Source of the DNA: Nannocystis exedens
GTDB lineage: Bacteria > Myxococcota_A > Polyangia > Nannocystales > Nannocystaceae
Reading direction: 5' to 3'
DNA length: 64,000 bases
NCBI RefSeq assembly: GCF_002343915.1
Contig: NZ_NETK01000001.1
Span: 10,316,001-10,380,000, forward strand
Positions within the stretch are counted from its first letter, which is position 1. Each line of letters starts with the position of its first letter. The notes below the pieces were generated by a model. That model saw only the letters and a list, made by a program, of their open reading frames with translations. It was not told the origin of the DNA and did not search any database. Shown here piece after piece: positions 26,056 through 34,329 of this stretch. Position numbers and translations under genes: made by a program.

Positions 26056-27046
26056 GGACGAGGTGATCGGGGGACCGCTGCCACAGGTGGCCGACGACGG
26101 CGGTGGCGGCCTCGTCGAAGCGCTCGGCGCCGGCGCGCAGGCGGCGGAACACCGGCGAGGCCTCGCGGAGGTCGTAGGCGAGGAGGTCGAGGGCGCGGCG
26201 CGTGTCGGGCTCGGCGAGGGCGGCCAGGAAGGCGTCGTAGGCGTTGACGAGGCCGGCGCACAGGTGGAGGCCGCCGAGCGGGCGCAGGGCGTCGGCGACG
26301 CGCAAGAGCGGCGGGCGGGGCAGCTGCTCGGCGAGCCAGCCGTCGCGGGCCTCGTCGGGGAGCAGGGCGGCGCGGCAGAACACGGCGAGGTTGGCGAGGT
26401 GCCACAGCTTGCGCGAGTGCCGGAGCTTGAAGTAGCGGACGGCCCAGTGCTTGCCGGCGTTCTCGACCTTGAACCGGTAGTCGACGCAGATCGTGCGGTA
26501 GTAGCGGTGGAGGTCGTTGCTCAGGGAGGTGAGGTAGCGGCCGCGGGTGATCGCGCCGGCCGTGTAGGCGCCGAACACCTGCTCGACGATGGCGGCGGCG
26601 TCGGCGGCGTTGGCCAGCCAGGCGCCCTCGGTGAGCAGGAGGGCGCGGTAGGTCAGGTGGTCGTTGGAGTCGTCGCGGCCGCCGATGTCGCCGAGCAGAT
26701 CGTCGAGGGCCACGGCGCTGTGGAAGGTCTTGTCGGCGACGTCGAGGCCGCGCGCGCGCAGGGCCGCGGCGACGGTGTCGCGCGCGCGGTGGGCGTCGGC
26801 CGGGTCGAGCGCGCCGCGGCGGTAGACGACGGCCAGGTCGAGGTCGCTGAGGGCGCTCGACTCGTGACGGCCGAGCGAGCCGAGCGCGAAGGCGGCGCAG
26901 CCGGCCGGGACGGCGCCGACGAGCGCGCGCCGCAGCTCGGCGAGGCGGGCGTGCGAGCCGGCCGCCGCCGCGAGCACGTGAGCCGCGTCGGCGGCGGACA
27001 GTCCGAGCTCGGTCAACAGCGGCGAATAGTCGACCGGGCCGCGCAT
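26039..27046 (-). CDS. nucleotidyltransferase-like protein (DUF294 type)
   Basis: 335 residues. The polymerase-beta-like motif GSLGRHESSALSDLDLAVVY near residues 56-75 is the DUF294 signature, as in GlnD-related proteins. The C-terminal two thirds are helical, including YYRTICVDYRFKVENAGKHWAVRYFKLRHSRKLWHL. It lacks the cNMP and CBS domains many relatives have. A nucleotidyl or similar transfer to a protein is the family expectation. The ATG (complement of 27044-27046) is the core of a 14-bp unit, and the stop is at a unit end. Confidence 0.8.
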   Translation of the reverse strand: MRGPVDYSPLLTELGLSAADAAHVLAAAAGSHARLAELRRALVGAVPAGCAAFALGSLGRHESSALSDLDLAVVYRRGALDPADAHRARDTVAAALRARGLDVADKTFHSAVALDDLLGDIGGRDDSNDHLTYRALLLTEGAWLANAADAAAIVEQVFGAYTAGAITRGRYLTSLSNDLHRYYRTICVDYRFKVENAGKHWAVRYFKLRHSRKLWHLANLAVFCRAALLPDEARDGWLAEQLPRPPLLRVADALRPLGGLHLCAGLVNAYDAFLAALAEPDTRRALDLLAYDLREASPVFRRLRAGAERFDEAATAVVGHLWQRSPDHLVRYGLL

Positions 27047-27193
27047 GTCAGGTCCTCCTCGGCCGCCGGGGTGCCTGTCCGATAGAACATGTCATGACGG
27101 TCATGCGGGGGGCGCAGGGCATGTCAGATCTCCGGCCCCTCGGCGCCCGGTATGGCTGTCCAGCGGGACATGTCCTCATGGACATGGTCGTCG
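27041..27193. repeat. scattered 14-bp palindromic repeats between two minus-strand genes
   Basis: Units are 27041, then 27071, 27085, 27099 in phase, 27117 after a 4-bp slip, and 27152, 27166, 27180 in phase. The 27117 unit holds the HD gene stop (27124-27126). Units 27152-27193 encode residues near the HD protein C-terminus (DDHVHEDMSRWTA), so the array starts inside that gene and ends in the start codon of the next. Confidence 0.85.
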
Positions 27194-28221
27194 AGGGCGA
27201 TCGGCAGCGACAGCTGGGCGGCGGCGTGGCGCGGGCTGACGAACGCGAGCTGGCGGCTGTGGCGGTAGCGGCGCGACCACTGCGGGCGGGACAGGCCGTG
27301 CGGGCCGGGGGCGACGGTTGGGTCGACGAAGTAGCGCTTGTGGACGCGCGGGACCACGTCGTCGCCGCCGGCGGGGGGGACGCGGGTGCTCTGGAAGCGG
27401 TCGTCTTGCCCTTCGGACAGGCCGCTGCGGCGCGCGTGGGCGTCGGCGAGGCCGCGCAGGGCGGCGTCGTCGAACTCGGCGAAGCGGGCGAACACCCGCT
27501 GGTCGAACGAGTCGGCGACGGCGCGCGACAGCTCGGCCTCGCACACGATGTTCGACGGCAGGTTGATGACCTCGCTGTAGATCCGGTCCTTCAGGGCCCA
27601 GAAGCGGTCGATGACCGGCAGGGCGTCGGGGTCGATCAGCAGCTCGCGGCCGCGGCGGACGAACACGGCCCGCGGCAGGCGCACGCCGGCGCGGCCGAAG
27701 GTGCGGGCGGTGCGGACGATGCCGTCGAGGGTGTCGAGGTTGATCGGCGCGAGCAGCAGGGCGGAGAGGTCGAGCGCGAGGCCGTCGTCCGCGCCGGCGA
27801 TGATCGCCCACACGCGCTCGGGGTCGAGGTCGACGCTCTGCAGGACGGGGCGCAGCGACAGCGCCTCGGGGATCGCGCCGTTGCCGAGGACGATCCACTC
27901 GCTGACGCCGTGATGCGCGACGCCGAGGGCGCGCTCGAAGCCCGGCTCGGCGGCGTGCGACAGCGGAAAGTGGCCGATGTCGTGGAGCAGGCAGGCGGCG
28001 ACGAAGTGGCGCAGGTCGCCGTGCGCGAGGTCGAGGGCGGCGCCGAAGCGGTGGCCGAGCGCGGCGACGCCGAGCGAGTGGTCGAGGCGCGTGGCGGGGT
28101 CGTGGCTGCGCGGGTGCCAGTCGAGGGTGCCGAGGAAGCTGACCCGACCGAGGCGCTGCACCCACGGCGAGTCGAGCAGCGGGGCGCCGAGCAGGCGGAC
28201 GAGGGCCGGGGGGGGAGGCAC
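27124..28221 (-). CDS. HD domain hydrolase (SAMHD1/dGTPase-like)
   Basis: 365 residues if GTG at 28221 is used. I prefer it because the 59 residues before it are low in complexity and would overlap the divergent EVE gene; the alternative ATG is 28392. Conserved features are LLDSPWVQRLGRVSFLG, LDHSLGVAALG (His), LLHDIGHFPLSH (HD) and the later INLDTLDGIVR (Asp), the metal-binding set of the dGTPase/SAMHD1-like HD group. Nucleotide triphosphohydrolase activity is expected of the family but untested here. The last 25 residues are encoded by 14-bp repeats and are probably an acquired tail. Confidence 0.75.
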   Translation of the reverse strand: MPPPPALVRLLGAPLLDSPWVQRLGRVSFLGTLDWHPRSHDPATRLDHSLGVAALGHRFGAALDLAHGDLRHFVAACLLHDIGHFPLSHAAEPGFERALGVAHHGVSEWIVLGNGAIPEALSLRPVLQSVDLDPERVWAIIAGADDGLALDLSALLLAPINLDTLDGIVRTARTFGRAGVRLPRAVFVRRGRELLIDPDALPVIDRFWALKDRIYSEVINLPSNIVCEAELSRAVADSFDQRVFARFAEFDDAALRGLADAHARRSGLSEGQDDRFQSTRVPPAGGDDVVPRVHKRYFVDPTVAPGPHGLSRPQWSRRYRHSRQLAFVSPRHAAAQLSLPIALDDHVHEDMSRWTAIPGAEGPEI

Positions 28222-28390
28222 GGCCCACGGACGCTGGCACAGGCCCGCGGGGCTGCCAAGGGGGGACGCGGGGAGCCGCGCCGAGCTCGTCGCTCGCGGC
28301 CGTCGGGCGCTCCGGCGGACCTCGCCGATCGCCGCGTCGGCGCCGCTTGCAAACTCGCGCGCGCTCTGCGAAGTCCATGCGAGTGACGGC

Positions 28391-28894
28391 ATGACCAAGA
28401 AGTCCGCGAAGATCCGCTACTGGCTGATGAAGAGCGAGCCGGACGTGTTCTCGATCGACGACCTGCAGCGCCTCGGCAAGACCGCCTGGGAGGGCGTGCG
28501 CAACTACACCGCCCGCAACTCGATGCGCGACGACATGAAGATCGGCGACCTCGTGATCTTCTACCACTCGAGCGTCGACCCCGCCGGCGCGGTCGGGCTG
28601 GCGCGAGTGTGCAGCGCGCCGTACCCCGATCCGACCCAGTTCGACGCGAAGAGCGAGTACTACGACCCCAAGTCGACGCCCGAGGCGCCGCGGTGGATCC
28701 TGGTCGACGTCGAGTTCGTCGAGAAGTGGCCGGCGATGGTCCCGCTGCACGCGCTCAAGGCCGAGAAGGGGCTCAAAGACATGCTGGTGGTCCAGAAGGG
28801 CCAGCGGCTCAGCGTGCAGGCGGTCGAGCCGCGCCACTTCGTGCGCGTGCTGAAGATGGCCGGCAGCCGGCAGGGAGAGGCGGTGACGGCGTGA
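28391..28894 (+). CDS. EVE domain protein (Thyn1-like)
   Basis: 167 residues from the ATG at 28391. YWLMKSEPDVFSIDDL, TAWEGVRNYTARNSMRDDMKIGDLVIFYHS and GLARVCSAPYPDPTQFD are the standard EVE/PUA-like fold sequence of the thymocyte nuclear protein 1 group, which binds modified nucleic-acid bases. The stop overlaps the GTG of the next gene (GTGA), so the two are translationally coupled. Confidence 0.93.
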   Translation: MTKKSAKIRYWLMKSEPDVFSIDDLQRLGKTAWEGVRNYTARNSMRDDMKIGDLVIFYHSSVDPAGAVGLARVCSAPYPDPTQFDAKSEYYDPKSTPEAPRWILVDVEFVEKWPAMVPLHALKAEKGLKDMLVVQKGQRLSVQAVEPRHFVRVLKMAGSRQGEAVTA

Positions 28895-29433
28895 CCGCGG
28901 CCCGCAACATCGAGCTCAAGGCCCGCTGCCCCGACCTCGCCGCGGCCCGCGCGGCCGCCGAGCGCCACGGGGCCCGCTTCGTCCGCGTCGAGCACCAGCG
29001 CGACACGTTCTTCCACGCCCGCGCCGGGCGCCTGAAGCTGCGCGAACGGACATGGCGCGAGGGACAGGACGCAGAGGACAGGTCGGGTGCGGAGCTGATC
29101 CCGTACGAGCGCTCCGACACGGGCGGCGCGCGCGAGAGCCGCTACCACGTGGTGCCGGTGATCGAGCCGCAGGCGCTGGTGGCGGCCCTCGGCGCGGCGC
29201 TCGGGATCCGCGGGGCGGTGGTGAAGCGGCGCGAGCTGTGGATGTGGCACAACGTGCGGATCCACCTCGACGAGGTCGAGGGGCTGGGGTCGTTCGTCGA
29301 GTTCGAGGCGGTGATGCTGCCGGGCGAGACCGACGCCGAGGCCCACGCGCGGGTGGCCGCGCTGCAGGCGGCGCTGGGGCTGGCCGACGCGAGCATCGTG
29401 CCAGTGGCGTACGCCGACCTGCTGGGGCTGTGA
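28891..29433 (+). CDS. CYTH domain phosphohydrolase/class IV cyclase-like
   Basis: 180 residues from the GTG at 28891, overlapping the EVE stop. The N-terminus NIELKAR is a variant ExExK motif, with the first Glu replaced by Asn. LKLRER, AELIPYERSD, RRELWMWHNVRIHLDEVEGLGSFVEFE are the beta-tunnel strands of CYTH enzymes, which act on triphosphates (thiamine triphosphate, polyphosphate) or make cAMP. The exact reaction is unknown. Residues about 53-66 (TWREGQDAEDRSGA region) are made by three 14-bp repeat units inserted between two tunnel strands, exactly at a turn; relatives join these strands directly as far as I recall. Confidence 0.85.
   Translation: MTAARNIELKARCPDLAAARAAAERHGARFVRVEHQRDTFFHARAGRLKLRERTWREGQDAEDRSGAELIPYERSDTGGARESRYHVVPVIEPQALVAALGAALGIRGAVVKRRELWMWHNVRIHLDEVEGLGSFVEFEAVMLPGETDAEAHARVAALQAALGLADASIVPVAYADLLGL
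29048..29089. repeat. 14-bp palindromic repeat, 3 units, inside CYTH gene
   Basis: Units are 29048 (ggacatggcgcgag), 29062 (ggacaggacgcaga) and 29076 (ggacaggtcgggtg): 42 nt, in frame, between LKLRE and AELIPYER. Confidence 0.88.
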
Positions 29434-29473
29434 CGCAGGGCGCGGGCGCCGCCGGCGTCGACGGCTCGTTCGG

Positions 29474-29563
29474 CGGTGCGGGGTCGATGACAGGTCCGGA
29501 AGGACAGGGCCAGGCCGGGCGTGGGCTCGGCCTGGTCAGCTGTCTTTCCGGGCATGTTGAAGC
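29474..29563. repeat. 14-bp palindromic repeats, intergenic
   Basis: Units start at 29488 (tgacaggtccggaa), 29502 (ggacagggccaggc) and 29516 in phase. After a slip, 29536 (tcagctgtctttcc) and 29550 (gggcatgttgaagc) follow. They lie between the CYTH stop and the convergent ferrochelatase gene. Confidence 0.75.
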
Positions 29564-29662
29564 GCGGCGCGGCGCGCTCGCCAGGGGCGATGGCGAGCGC
29601 GGCGACCGGCGCGGGCGTCGAAGCAGGACAGGCGCAGGCGCTCGCCGTCCGGCGCGGGGCGG

Positions 29663-29737
29663 TGACATGTCCCGGAGGACAGCCGGGGTCAGGCGGACAG
29701 CGGCGGGGCGGGGCTGTCCGCGAGGACAGGCAGGGCG
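29663..29737. repeat. 14-bp palindromic repeats at the ferrochelatase 3' end
   Basis: Units are 29663 (tgacatgtcccgga), 29677 (ggacagccggggtc), then 29710 (ggggctgtccgcga) and 29724 (ggacaggcagggcg). The hemH stop at 29689-29691 overlaps the end of unit 29677, and the last pair encodes the C-terminal residues PVLADSPAP. Confidence 0.8.
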
Positions 29738-30774
29738 CGGCGCTGGGGGGCGGACTCGCGGATGATGGTGGCGAGCGCGGCGACCCACACCGGGTGGTCG
29801 TTGAGGCAGGGGACCAGGCGCAGGTCCTCGCCGCCCGCGGCCTTGAACGACTCGGCGGCGCGGATCCCGATCTCCTCGAGGGTCTCGAGGCAGTCGGCGA
29901 CGAACGCCGGGCAGAACACCGCGAGGCGGCGGACGCCGCGGCGGGCCAGCTCGACCAGCTCGACGTCGGTGAAGGGCCTGATCCACGGGGTACGGCCGAG
30001 GCGGGACTGGAAGGCGATCGAGGTGGCGTCGCGGGAGAGGCCGAGGCGGTCGCGCAGGGCGCCGGCGGTGGCGACGCAGTGGGCGCGGTAGCAGTTGCGG
30101 TTGTTGACGCCGATCGCGTCGCAGCAGTCGGGGCGCGCCAGGCAGTGCGCGCCGCTGGGGTCGCTCTTCTTGACCTGGCGCTCGGGCAGGCCGTGGAAGC
30201 TGAACAACACGTGGTCGGGGCGGAAGTCTTCGAGGACAGGTGCGCCGACGCGCGCGAGGGCGTCGATGAAGGCCGGGTGGTCGTAGAACGGCGGAACGAT
30301 GGTGAGGAACGGGGTGTTCCACGGCTCGCCGGCGGCGCGGTAGAGGGCCTCGACGGTCGAGCCGGTCGAGCTGGCGGCGTACTGCGGGTAGAGCGGGACG
30401 GCGACGATGCGGTCGCAGCCGCGGACGCGCAGGGCGTCGAGGCCCTTCTGCAGGGAGGGCTCGCCGTAGCGCATGGCGAGCTCGACATCGACGTCGGGCA
30501 TGGCGGCCCGCAGGGCCTCGGTGAGGCGGCGCGAGTGGTAGAGCAGGGGGGAGCCGCCGGGGCCCCAGACGGTGCGGTAGGCGGCCGCCGAGCGCGCCGG
30601 ACGGAACGGGAGGATGACGAGGTTGAGGAGCAGCCAGCGGCCGACGGCGCCGATGTCGAGGACGCGCGGGTCGGACAGGAACTCGCGCAGGTAGCGGCGC
30701 ACCTCGGGGGCGCGCGGGGCGTCGGGCGTGCCGAGGTTGACGAGGAGGACGCCGAGCTTCGGTTCGGGGCGCAT
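29689..30774 (-). CDS. hemH: ferrochelatase, probably [2Fe-2S] type
   Basis: 361 residues from the ATG at 30774 (ATGs at 30786 and 30813 possible). LLVNLGTPDAP, PLYPQYAASSTGSTVE, HVLFSFHGLPERQVKKSD (catalytic His), FQSRLGRTPWIRPFTD and CPAFVADCLETLEEI are typical. The enzyme inserts Fe2+ into protoporphyrin IX, the last step of haem synthesis. An internal block between the catalytic His and the FQSR motif has four or five cysteines (HCLARPDCCDAIG and NNRNCYRAHC), consistent with the cluster-binding ferrochelatases described for Myxococcus and relatives. The C-terminal tail is repeat-derived. Confidence 0.95.
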   Translation of the reverse strand: MRPEPKLGVLLVNLGTPDAPRAPEVRRYLREFLSDPRVLDIGAVGRWLLLNLVILPFRPARSAAAYRTVWGPGGSPLLYHSRRLTEALRAAMPDVDVELAMRYGEPSLQKGLDALRVRGCDRIVAVPLYPQYAASSTGSTVEALYRAAGEPWNTPFLTIVPPFYDHPAFIDALARVGAPVLEDFRPDHVLFSFHGLPERQVKKSDPSGAHCLARPDCCDAIGVNNRNCYRAHCVATAGALRDRLGLSRDATSIAFQSRLGRTPWIRPFTDVELVELARRGVRRLAVFCPAFVADCLETLEEIGIRAAESFKAAGGEDLRLVPCLNDHPVWVAALATIIRESAPQRRALPVLADSPAPPLSA

Positions 30775-30862
30775 GCGCGGGCGCATCGTGGCGCGGTTCG
30801 CCGGAGGCCGCAACTGCGCCGCCGGCTTGACGCGGGCCCGGCGCGCGCGTCACGGTGCAGGG

Positions 30863-31612
30863 GTGACGGAGCGGCAGAGCCTGGCGCCCGGCGAGGTCCA
30901 CGTGTGGCTGTGCGCGGCCGAGACGCAGGTCGACAGCGACTGGCTGGCAGCGGCGCGCGGGCTTTTGAACCCGGAGGAGCAGGCGCGCCAGGACCGCTTC
31001 GTGTTCGAGCGCAACCGCCGGCAGTTCGCGGTGGCGCGGGTGTTGGTCCGTCAGATCCTGGCGAGCTACACCGGGATCCCGGCGACCGAGCTGCGCTTCG
31101 TCGCCAACCAGTACGGCCGCCCGGCGCTGGTCCAGACGGCCGAGCTCGAGTTCAACCTGTCGCACACCGACGGGCTGGCGGCGCTGGCGGTGACCCGCGC
31201 CGGCGAGATCGGGGTCGACGTCGAGGACGCCGATCGGCGCGCGCGGCCGGAGGAGGTGGCCGACCACTTCTTCGCGCCGACCGAGGTCGCCGCCCTGATG
31301 GCGCTGCCGGAGGCCGAGCGGCGGGCCCGCTTCTTCGACCTGTGGACGCTCAAGGAGGCGTACATCAAGGCCCGCGGGATGGGCCTGGCGATCCCGCTCG
31401 ACGCGTTCGCGTACGACCTGTCGCGCGGGCGGCAGGCGATCGACCTGGCGATCGACGCGTCGCTCGGCGATCCGCGCGCGGGCTGGGAGTTCTTCCTCGA
31501 CGACCCGACGCCGCGCCACCGCCTCGCGCTGGCGGCTCGCTTGCCCGAAGGACATGGCGCGAAGGTCATGTACCGGTGGGTCGGGCCGGCCGGGCCGGGC
31601 CGGCTGGGCTGA
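30863..31612 (+). CDS. Sfp-type 4'-phosphopantetheinyl transferase
   Basis: 249 residues from the GTG at 30863, just after the gcagg-like ribosome site; the longer frame overlaps the divergent hemH start. EFNLSHTDGLAALAV, GVDVEDADR (metal-binding Asp/Glu pair) and FFDLWTLKEAYIKARGMGL (WxxKEAxxK) are the family motifs. It transfers 4'-phosphopantetheine from CoA to carrier proteins of polyketide, peptide or fatty-acid synthesis; no such synthase is nearby. The C-terminus LPEGHGAKVMYRW is encoded by two 14-bp units at 31550. Confidence 0.92.
   Translation: MTERQSLAPGEVHVWLCAAETQVDSDWLAAARGLLNPEEQARQDRFVFERNRRQFAVARVLVRQILASYTGIPATELRFVANQYGRPALVQTAELEFNLSHTDGLAALAVTRAGEIGVDVEDADRRARPEEVADHFFAPTEVAALMALPEAERRARFFDLWTLKEAYIKARGMGLAIPLDAFAYDLSRGRQAIDLAIDASLGDPRAGWEFFLDDPTPRHRLALAARLPEGHGAKVMYRWVGPAGPGRLG
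31550..31577. repeat. 14-bp palindromic repeat pair in PPTase C-terminus
   Basis: Units are 31550 (ggacatggcgcgaa) and 31564 (ggtcatgtaccggt). Confidence 0.65.
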
Positions 31613-31631
31613 CGCCTCGCCGGCCGGAGCC

Positions 31632-31818
31632 GCGGGCGAGGGCGGTCTGTCCTTCGGGTCATGTCGAGCCGCCGCGGGAGCGCGGCAAGTCGCGGGGTCG
31701 CGGGCGAGGCTGGCCTGACCTTCGGGACATGCTGCGCCGACGCGGGAGGCGAGGTCGGGGGGACGAGCCGGGCCGGCCGAGCGGGTGCGGAGATCTGTCT
31801 CTCGGGACAGGCAAAGCG
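31632..31818. repeat. three 14-bp repeat pairs within ~70-bp duplicated segments
   Basis: Pairs lie at 31643/31657, 31711/31725 and 31791/31805, each exactly 14 bp within the pair. Flanking sequence starting gcgggcgagg is itself repeated (31632 and 31701), so the pairs were copied together with about 70 bp of surroundings. It fills the gap between the PPTase and trpS. Confidence 0.75.
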
Positions 31819-31875
31819 TCGCCGCTCGCGACGCGACCGCCCCGGCGCGGTCGCTGCGGCGGCGGGCGCCGGGGC

Positions 31876-32955
31876 TCAGCTCTTCTGGTGGTAGAAGGGC
31901 TTCTTGCGCTCCTCGGCGCGCGACTGGGTGGCGTGCACGAGGCCGGACCACAGGTTCTCGAGGCCCATGGCGTCGCGGACCTTGCCGAGGGTCTCGTAGG
32001 CGACCTTGCGGGCGGTGATGGTGCCGTCGACGATGATCTCCTCGGTGCGGTGCTTGTCGGCCGCGAACTCGGCCCGACGCTCGCGGATCGGCACGAGGAT
32101 CTTCTCGAGCGCCTCGATGACGCGGTCCTGGACGGCGGCGAAGCCGATCGCGCCGCGGTCGTACTCGGCCTTGAGGTTGGCGAGCTCGTCGGCGTCGCGC
32201 AGGAACGCCTCGGCGAAGCGGAACAGCGGCGCGCCGTCCGACTCGCCGGGGGCCGGGCCGGGCAGGGTCCGGATCTTGCGGGCGACCTCCTCGGGCGTGT
32301 CCTTGAGCCAGATCGCGTTGCCGGCCGACTTCGACATCTTGCGCTCGGCGCCGCCGGCGACGGTGTTGACGCCGGGCAACGACGGGGTGGCCGAGACGGT
32401 GGGCTGGGGGACAGCGAACACGCGGCCGTAGGCGTCGTTGAAGTGCTCGGCGATGTCGCGCGCGAGGGTGACATGGGTCTCGTTGTCGGCCCCGACCGGC
32501 ACGAGCTCGGCGTTGGCCATGAGAATGTCGGCGGCCTGGAGCACCGGGTAGCCGAGGAGGCCGAGCGGCACGTCGGCGTCGCCGAGGCCGGCGTTGACCG
32601 CCATGTCCTGGATCGACTGCAGGCCCGACAGCCGCGCCACCGGGGTGAGCATCTGCAGCAAGATGGCGATGTCGTAGACCGCCGGGACGCCCGACTGGAG
32701 GTAGATCGTGGAGCGCGAGGGGTCGACCCCCACGCTCAGCATGTCGAGCACCACGTCGCGTACGTGGTTCGGCAGGCGAGCAATCTCATCGCGCCGCGAG
32801 CGGGTCGTGAGCGAGTGCAAGTCGGCGACGATGATGAAGCACTCGTGGCTGTCCTGCAGTTTGACCCGGCTCTGCAGGGTGCCGACGAGGTGACCGAGGT
32901 GGAGCGGCCCCGTGGGCCGATCACCAGTGAGCAGTCGCGGTTTGCGATCGTCCAT
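31876..32955 (-). CDS. trpS: tryptophanyl-tRNA synthetase
   Basis: 359 residues from the ATG at 32955 (TTG at 32964 is the longer option). GDRPTGPLHLGHLVGTL holds the HIGH motif and AGGAERKMSKSAGNAI the KMSKS loop. QDMAVNAGLGDADVPLGLLGYPVLQAADIL is typical. It charges tRNA-Trp. It lies at the distal end of a run of minus-strand genes that includes tryptophanase and TrpB2, but it has its own 200-bp upstream gap and is probably separately expressed. Confidence 0.96.
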   Translation of the reverse strand: MDDRKPRLLTGDRPTGPLHLGHLVGTLQSRVKLQDSHECFIIVADLHSLTTRSRRDEIARLPNHVRDVVLDMLSVGVDPSRSTIYLQSGVPAVYDIAILLQMLTPVARLSGLQSIQDMAVNAGLGDADVPLGLLGYPVLQAADILMANAELVPVGADNETHVTLARDIAEHFNDAYGRVFAVPQPTVSATPSLPGVNTVAGGAERKMSKSAGNAIWLKDTPEEVARKIRTLPGPAPGESDGAPLFRFAEAFLRDADELANLKAEYDRGAIGFAAVQDRVIEALEKILVPIRERRAEFAADKHRTEEIIVDGTITARKVAYETLGKVRDAMGLENLWSGLVHATQSRAEERKKPFYHQKS

Positions 32956-33021
32956 CGCGTTCAAGGTTCTAGGCGCCTGCCGCTAGTGTCAAGCCGACGG
33001 GTTCGCGCACCGGGACGACGC

Positions 33022-33063
33022 ACGGCTGTCCGAACGGACATGTGTGAGTGGGCCTGCGACTCG
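33022..33063. repeat. 14-bp palindromic repeat, 3 units, upstream of trpS
   Basis: Units are 33022 (acggctgtccgaac), 33036 (ggacatgtgtgagt) and 33050 (gggcctgcgactcg). They lie 67-108 bp upstream of the trpS start, where the promoter or leader should be. Confidence 0.7.
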
Positions 33064-33093
33064 AACCTGCAGAGGCGACGGACCAAACGCGAA

Positions 33094-33123
33094 GCGCCGC
33101 GGCCGCCGGGGCGGTCGCGGCGC
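33094..33123 (-). terminator. strong GC hairpin after the 127-residue gene
   Basis: A 14-bp stem with one mismatch (gcgccgcggccgcc against ggcggtcgcggcgc, 2-nt loop) starts 43 bp beyond the stop at 33166. On the minus strand it is followed by ttcgcgttt. It probably ends the transcript of the receiver and small-protein genes before trpS. Confidence 0.65.
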
Positions 33124-33165
33124 ATCTGCGCTCCGCGGATCTGGCAGCTTTTGCGACCGCGACGT

Positions 33166-33549
33166 TCAACGCAACGCTTCGCGCAGGCGCGGCTTGATGT
33201 CGGGGAGCACGACGCTGACGAGGATACCGAGCTGCGCCTTGCTGCAGTCGACCGCCATACCCCAGCGGTACTTGTCGGTGAGGTCGACCACCACGATCAT
33301 GACGACGCCCTCGTCGCCGAGGCGGAGCATGGTCTCGTTCAAATAGTCGGGGACGGGCAGACCCGACTTCTTGATCGTCTCCATGATGCGCTCACAAAGG
33401 ATGTTGAAGAGCGCGCACGCCTTGGGGCTGCTGCGGATGCCGGCGACCGACATGCCGGATGACTTGCTGAAGACGTCGGAAGCGGCCAGGCCGCCCATCA
33501 GACCGTCTTCGACCTCAGCGAGCAGTTGGTTTACGACTTTGAGATTCAT
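33166..33549 (-). CDS. small conserved-looking protein, function unknown
   Basis: 127 residues, ATG preceded by the ribosome site aaggaa. The alternating helix-strand pattern (VNQLLAEVEDGLMGGLAASDVF, GVVMIVVVDLTDKYRWGMAVD, QLGILVSVVLPDI) is reminiscent of a roadblock/LC7 or profilin-like fold, but I cannot assign it firmly. Base use is less GC-extreme than its neighbours. It follows the receiver gene at 162 bp in the same direction and precedes a strong terminator, so it may be the last gene of the signalling group. Confidence 0.7.
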   Translation of the reverse strand: MNLKVVNQLLAEVEDGLMGGLAASDVFSKSSGMSVAGIRSSPKACALFNILCERIMETIKKSGLPVPDYLNETMLRLGDEGVVMIVVVDLTDKYRWGMAVDCSKAQLGILVSVVLPDIKPRLREALR

Positions 33550-33711
33550 TTCGAGTTCCTTCGTGATCCGTGCAGTCGGGGCCAGGTCATGGTAGCCGTG
33601 GCGCGGGGCGACAATCTATCATTTTTTGCACGATCCGGACATTCGTCCAAACGCACCTGACGGACGCTTTGCGGCGCGCCGCACCGGGCTGTAAAGCCCA
33701 GTTCGGCGCCC

Positions 33712-34179
33712 TCAGAAGCTCAGACCGCGGATCGGCGGCGGCGCGTCTTGCTGCGTCTCTTTGAGGTAGTGCTTCGCAGCTCGACGCAGCAGCGCCTTGA
33801 GATCCTCGGTGTCCCAGGGCTTCGTGACGTACTGCCACATCAAACCCTCGTTGAGACCGCGGATTACGACGTTGATGTCGGAGTAGCCGGTGATCAGGAT
33901 GCGTACCGGCGTCGGGTTGATTTCCTTGAGCTTGCCGAACAGCTCGACACCCGTCATCTCCGGCATGCGCTGGTCGCTGAGCACCAACTGAATCTCGTTG
34001 GCGCGGAAGATCTGCAGCGCCTCGGTGCCCGAGTTGGCGGTGTAGACCTTGAACATGTCGCGGAAGCTCTCCTCCAGCGTGTTGAGGATGCCCCGCTCGT
34101 CGTCGACGATGAGCAACGAGAGGACCTGCTTGTCCTCTTGGCCGATCGTGCCGGTTTTCTGGAATTCCTTCCAACTCAT
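33712..34179 (-). CDS. single-domain response regulator
   Basis: 155 residues. The receiver domain has the acidic pair IVDDERG, phospho-acceptor Asp in VLSDQRMPEMTG, Thr in ILITGYSD and Lys in VTKPWDTEDL. There is no output domain, only a 15-residue C-terminal tail. It is likely to shuttle phosphate or act by protein contact. It lies 230 bp downstream of the tryptophanase gene and is probably the partner of the histidine kinase at 35824. The N-terminal extension of about 20 residues is unusual but short. Confidence 0.88.
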   Translation of the reverse strand: MSWKEFQKTGTIGQEDKQVLSLLIVDDERGILNTLEESFRDMFKVYTANSGTEALQIFRANEIQLVLSDQRMPEMTGVELFGKLKEINPTPVRILITGYSDINVVIRGLNEGLMWQYVTKPWDTEDLKALLRRAAKHYLKETQQDAPPPIRGLSF

Positions 34180-34329
34180 GCAATACCTCGCTTCTCGCTG
34201 GGCAACCGGTCGTAGCGCGGGGAACCCTCGATGCGAGAGAGAGTCTGCTCCGTTCGCGCATGGTGGCAGGGGCGCATCCGGTTCGCAAGGGCTCCGTGGA
34301 GCCGCTCGCTGGAGCGCCGGTGGAGCGAG

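Noticed and set aside
27124..28392. Longer HD protein starting at 28392
   Set aside because: The start would overlap the divergent EVE start codon, and the extra 57 residues are low in complexity. GTG at 28221 fits the family better, though this is not proven.
30863..31612. Phosphopantetheinyl transferase as a sign of a natural-product cluster
   Set aside because: No carrier-protein, polyketide or peptide synthase gene is within the window.
33040..33090. tRNA-like T-arm (reverse strand reads ggttcgagtcg)
   Set aside because: No matching acceptor stem or anticodon arm can be placed about 70 nt upstream, and the segment is in phase with 14-bp repeat units.
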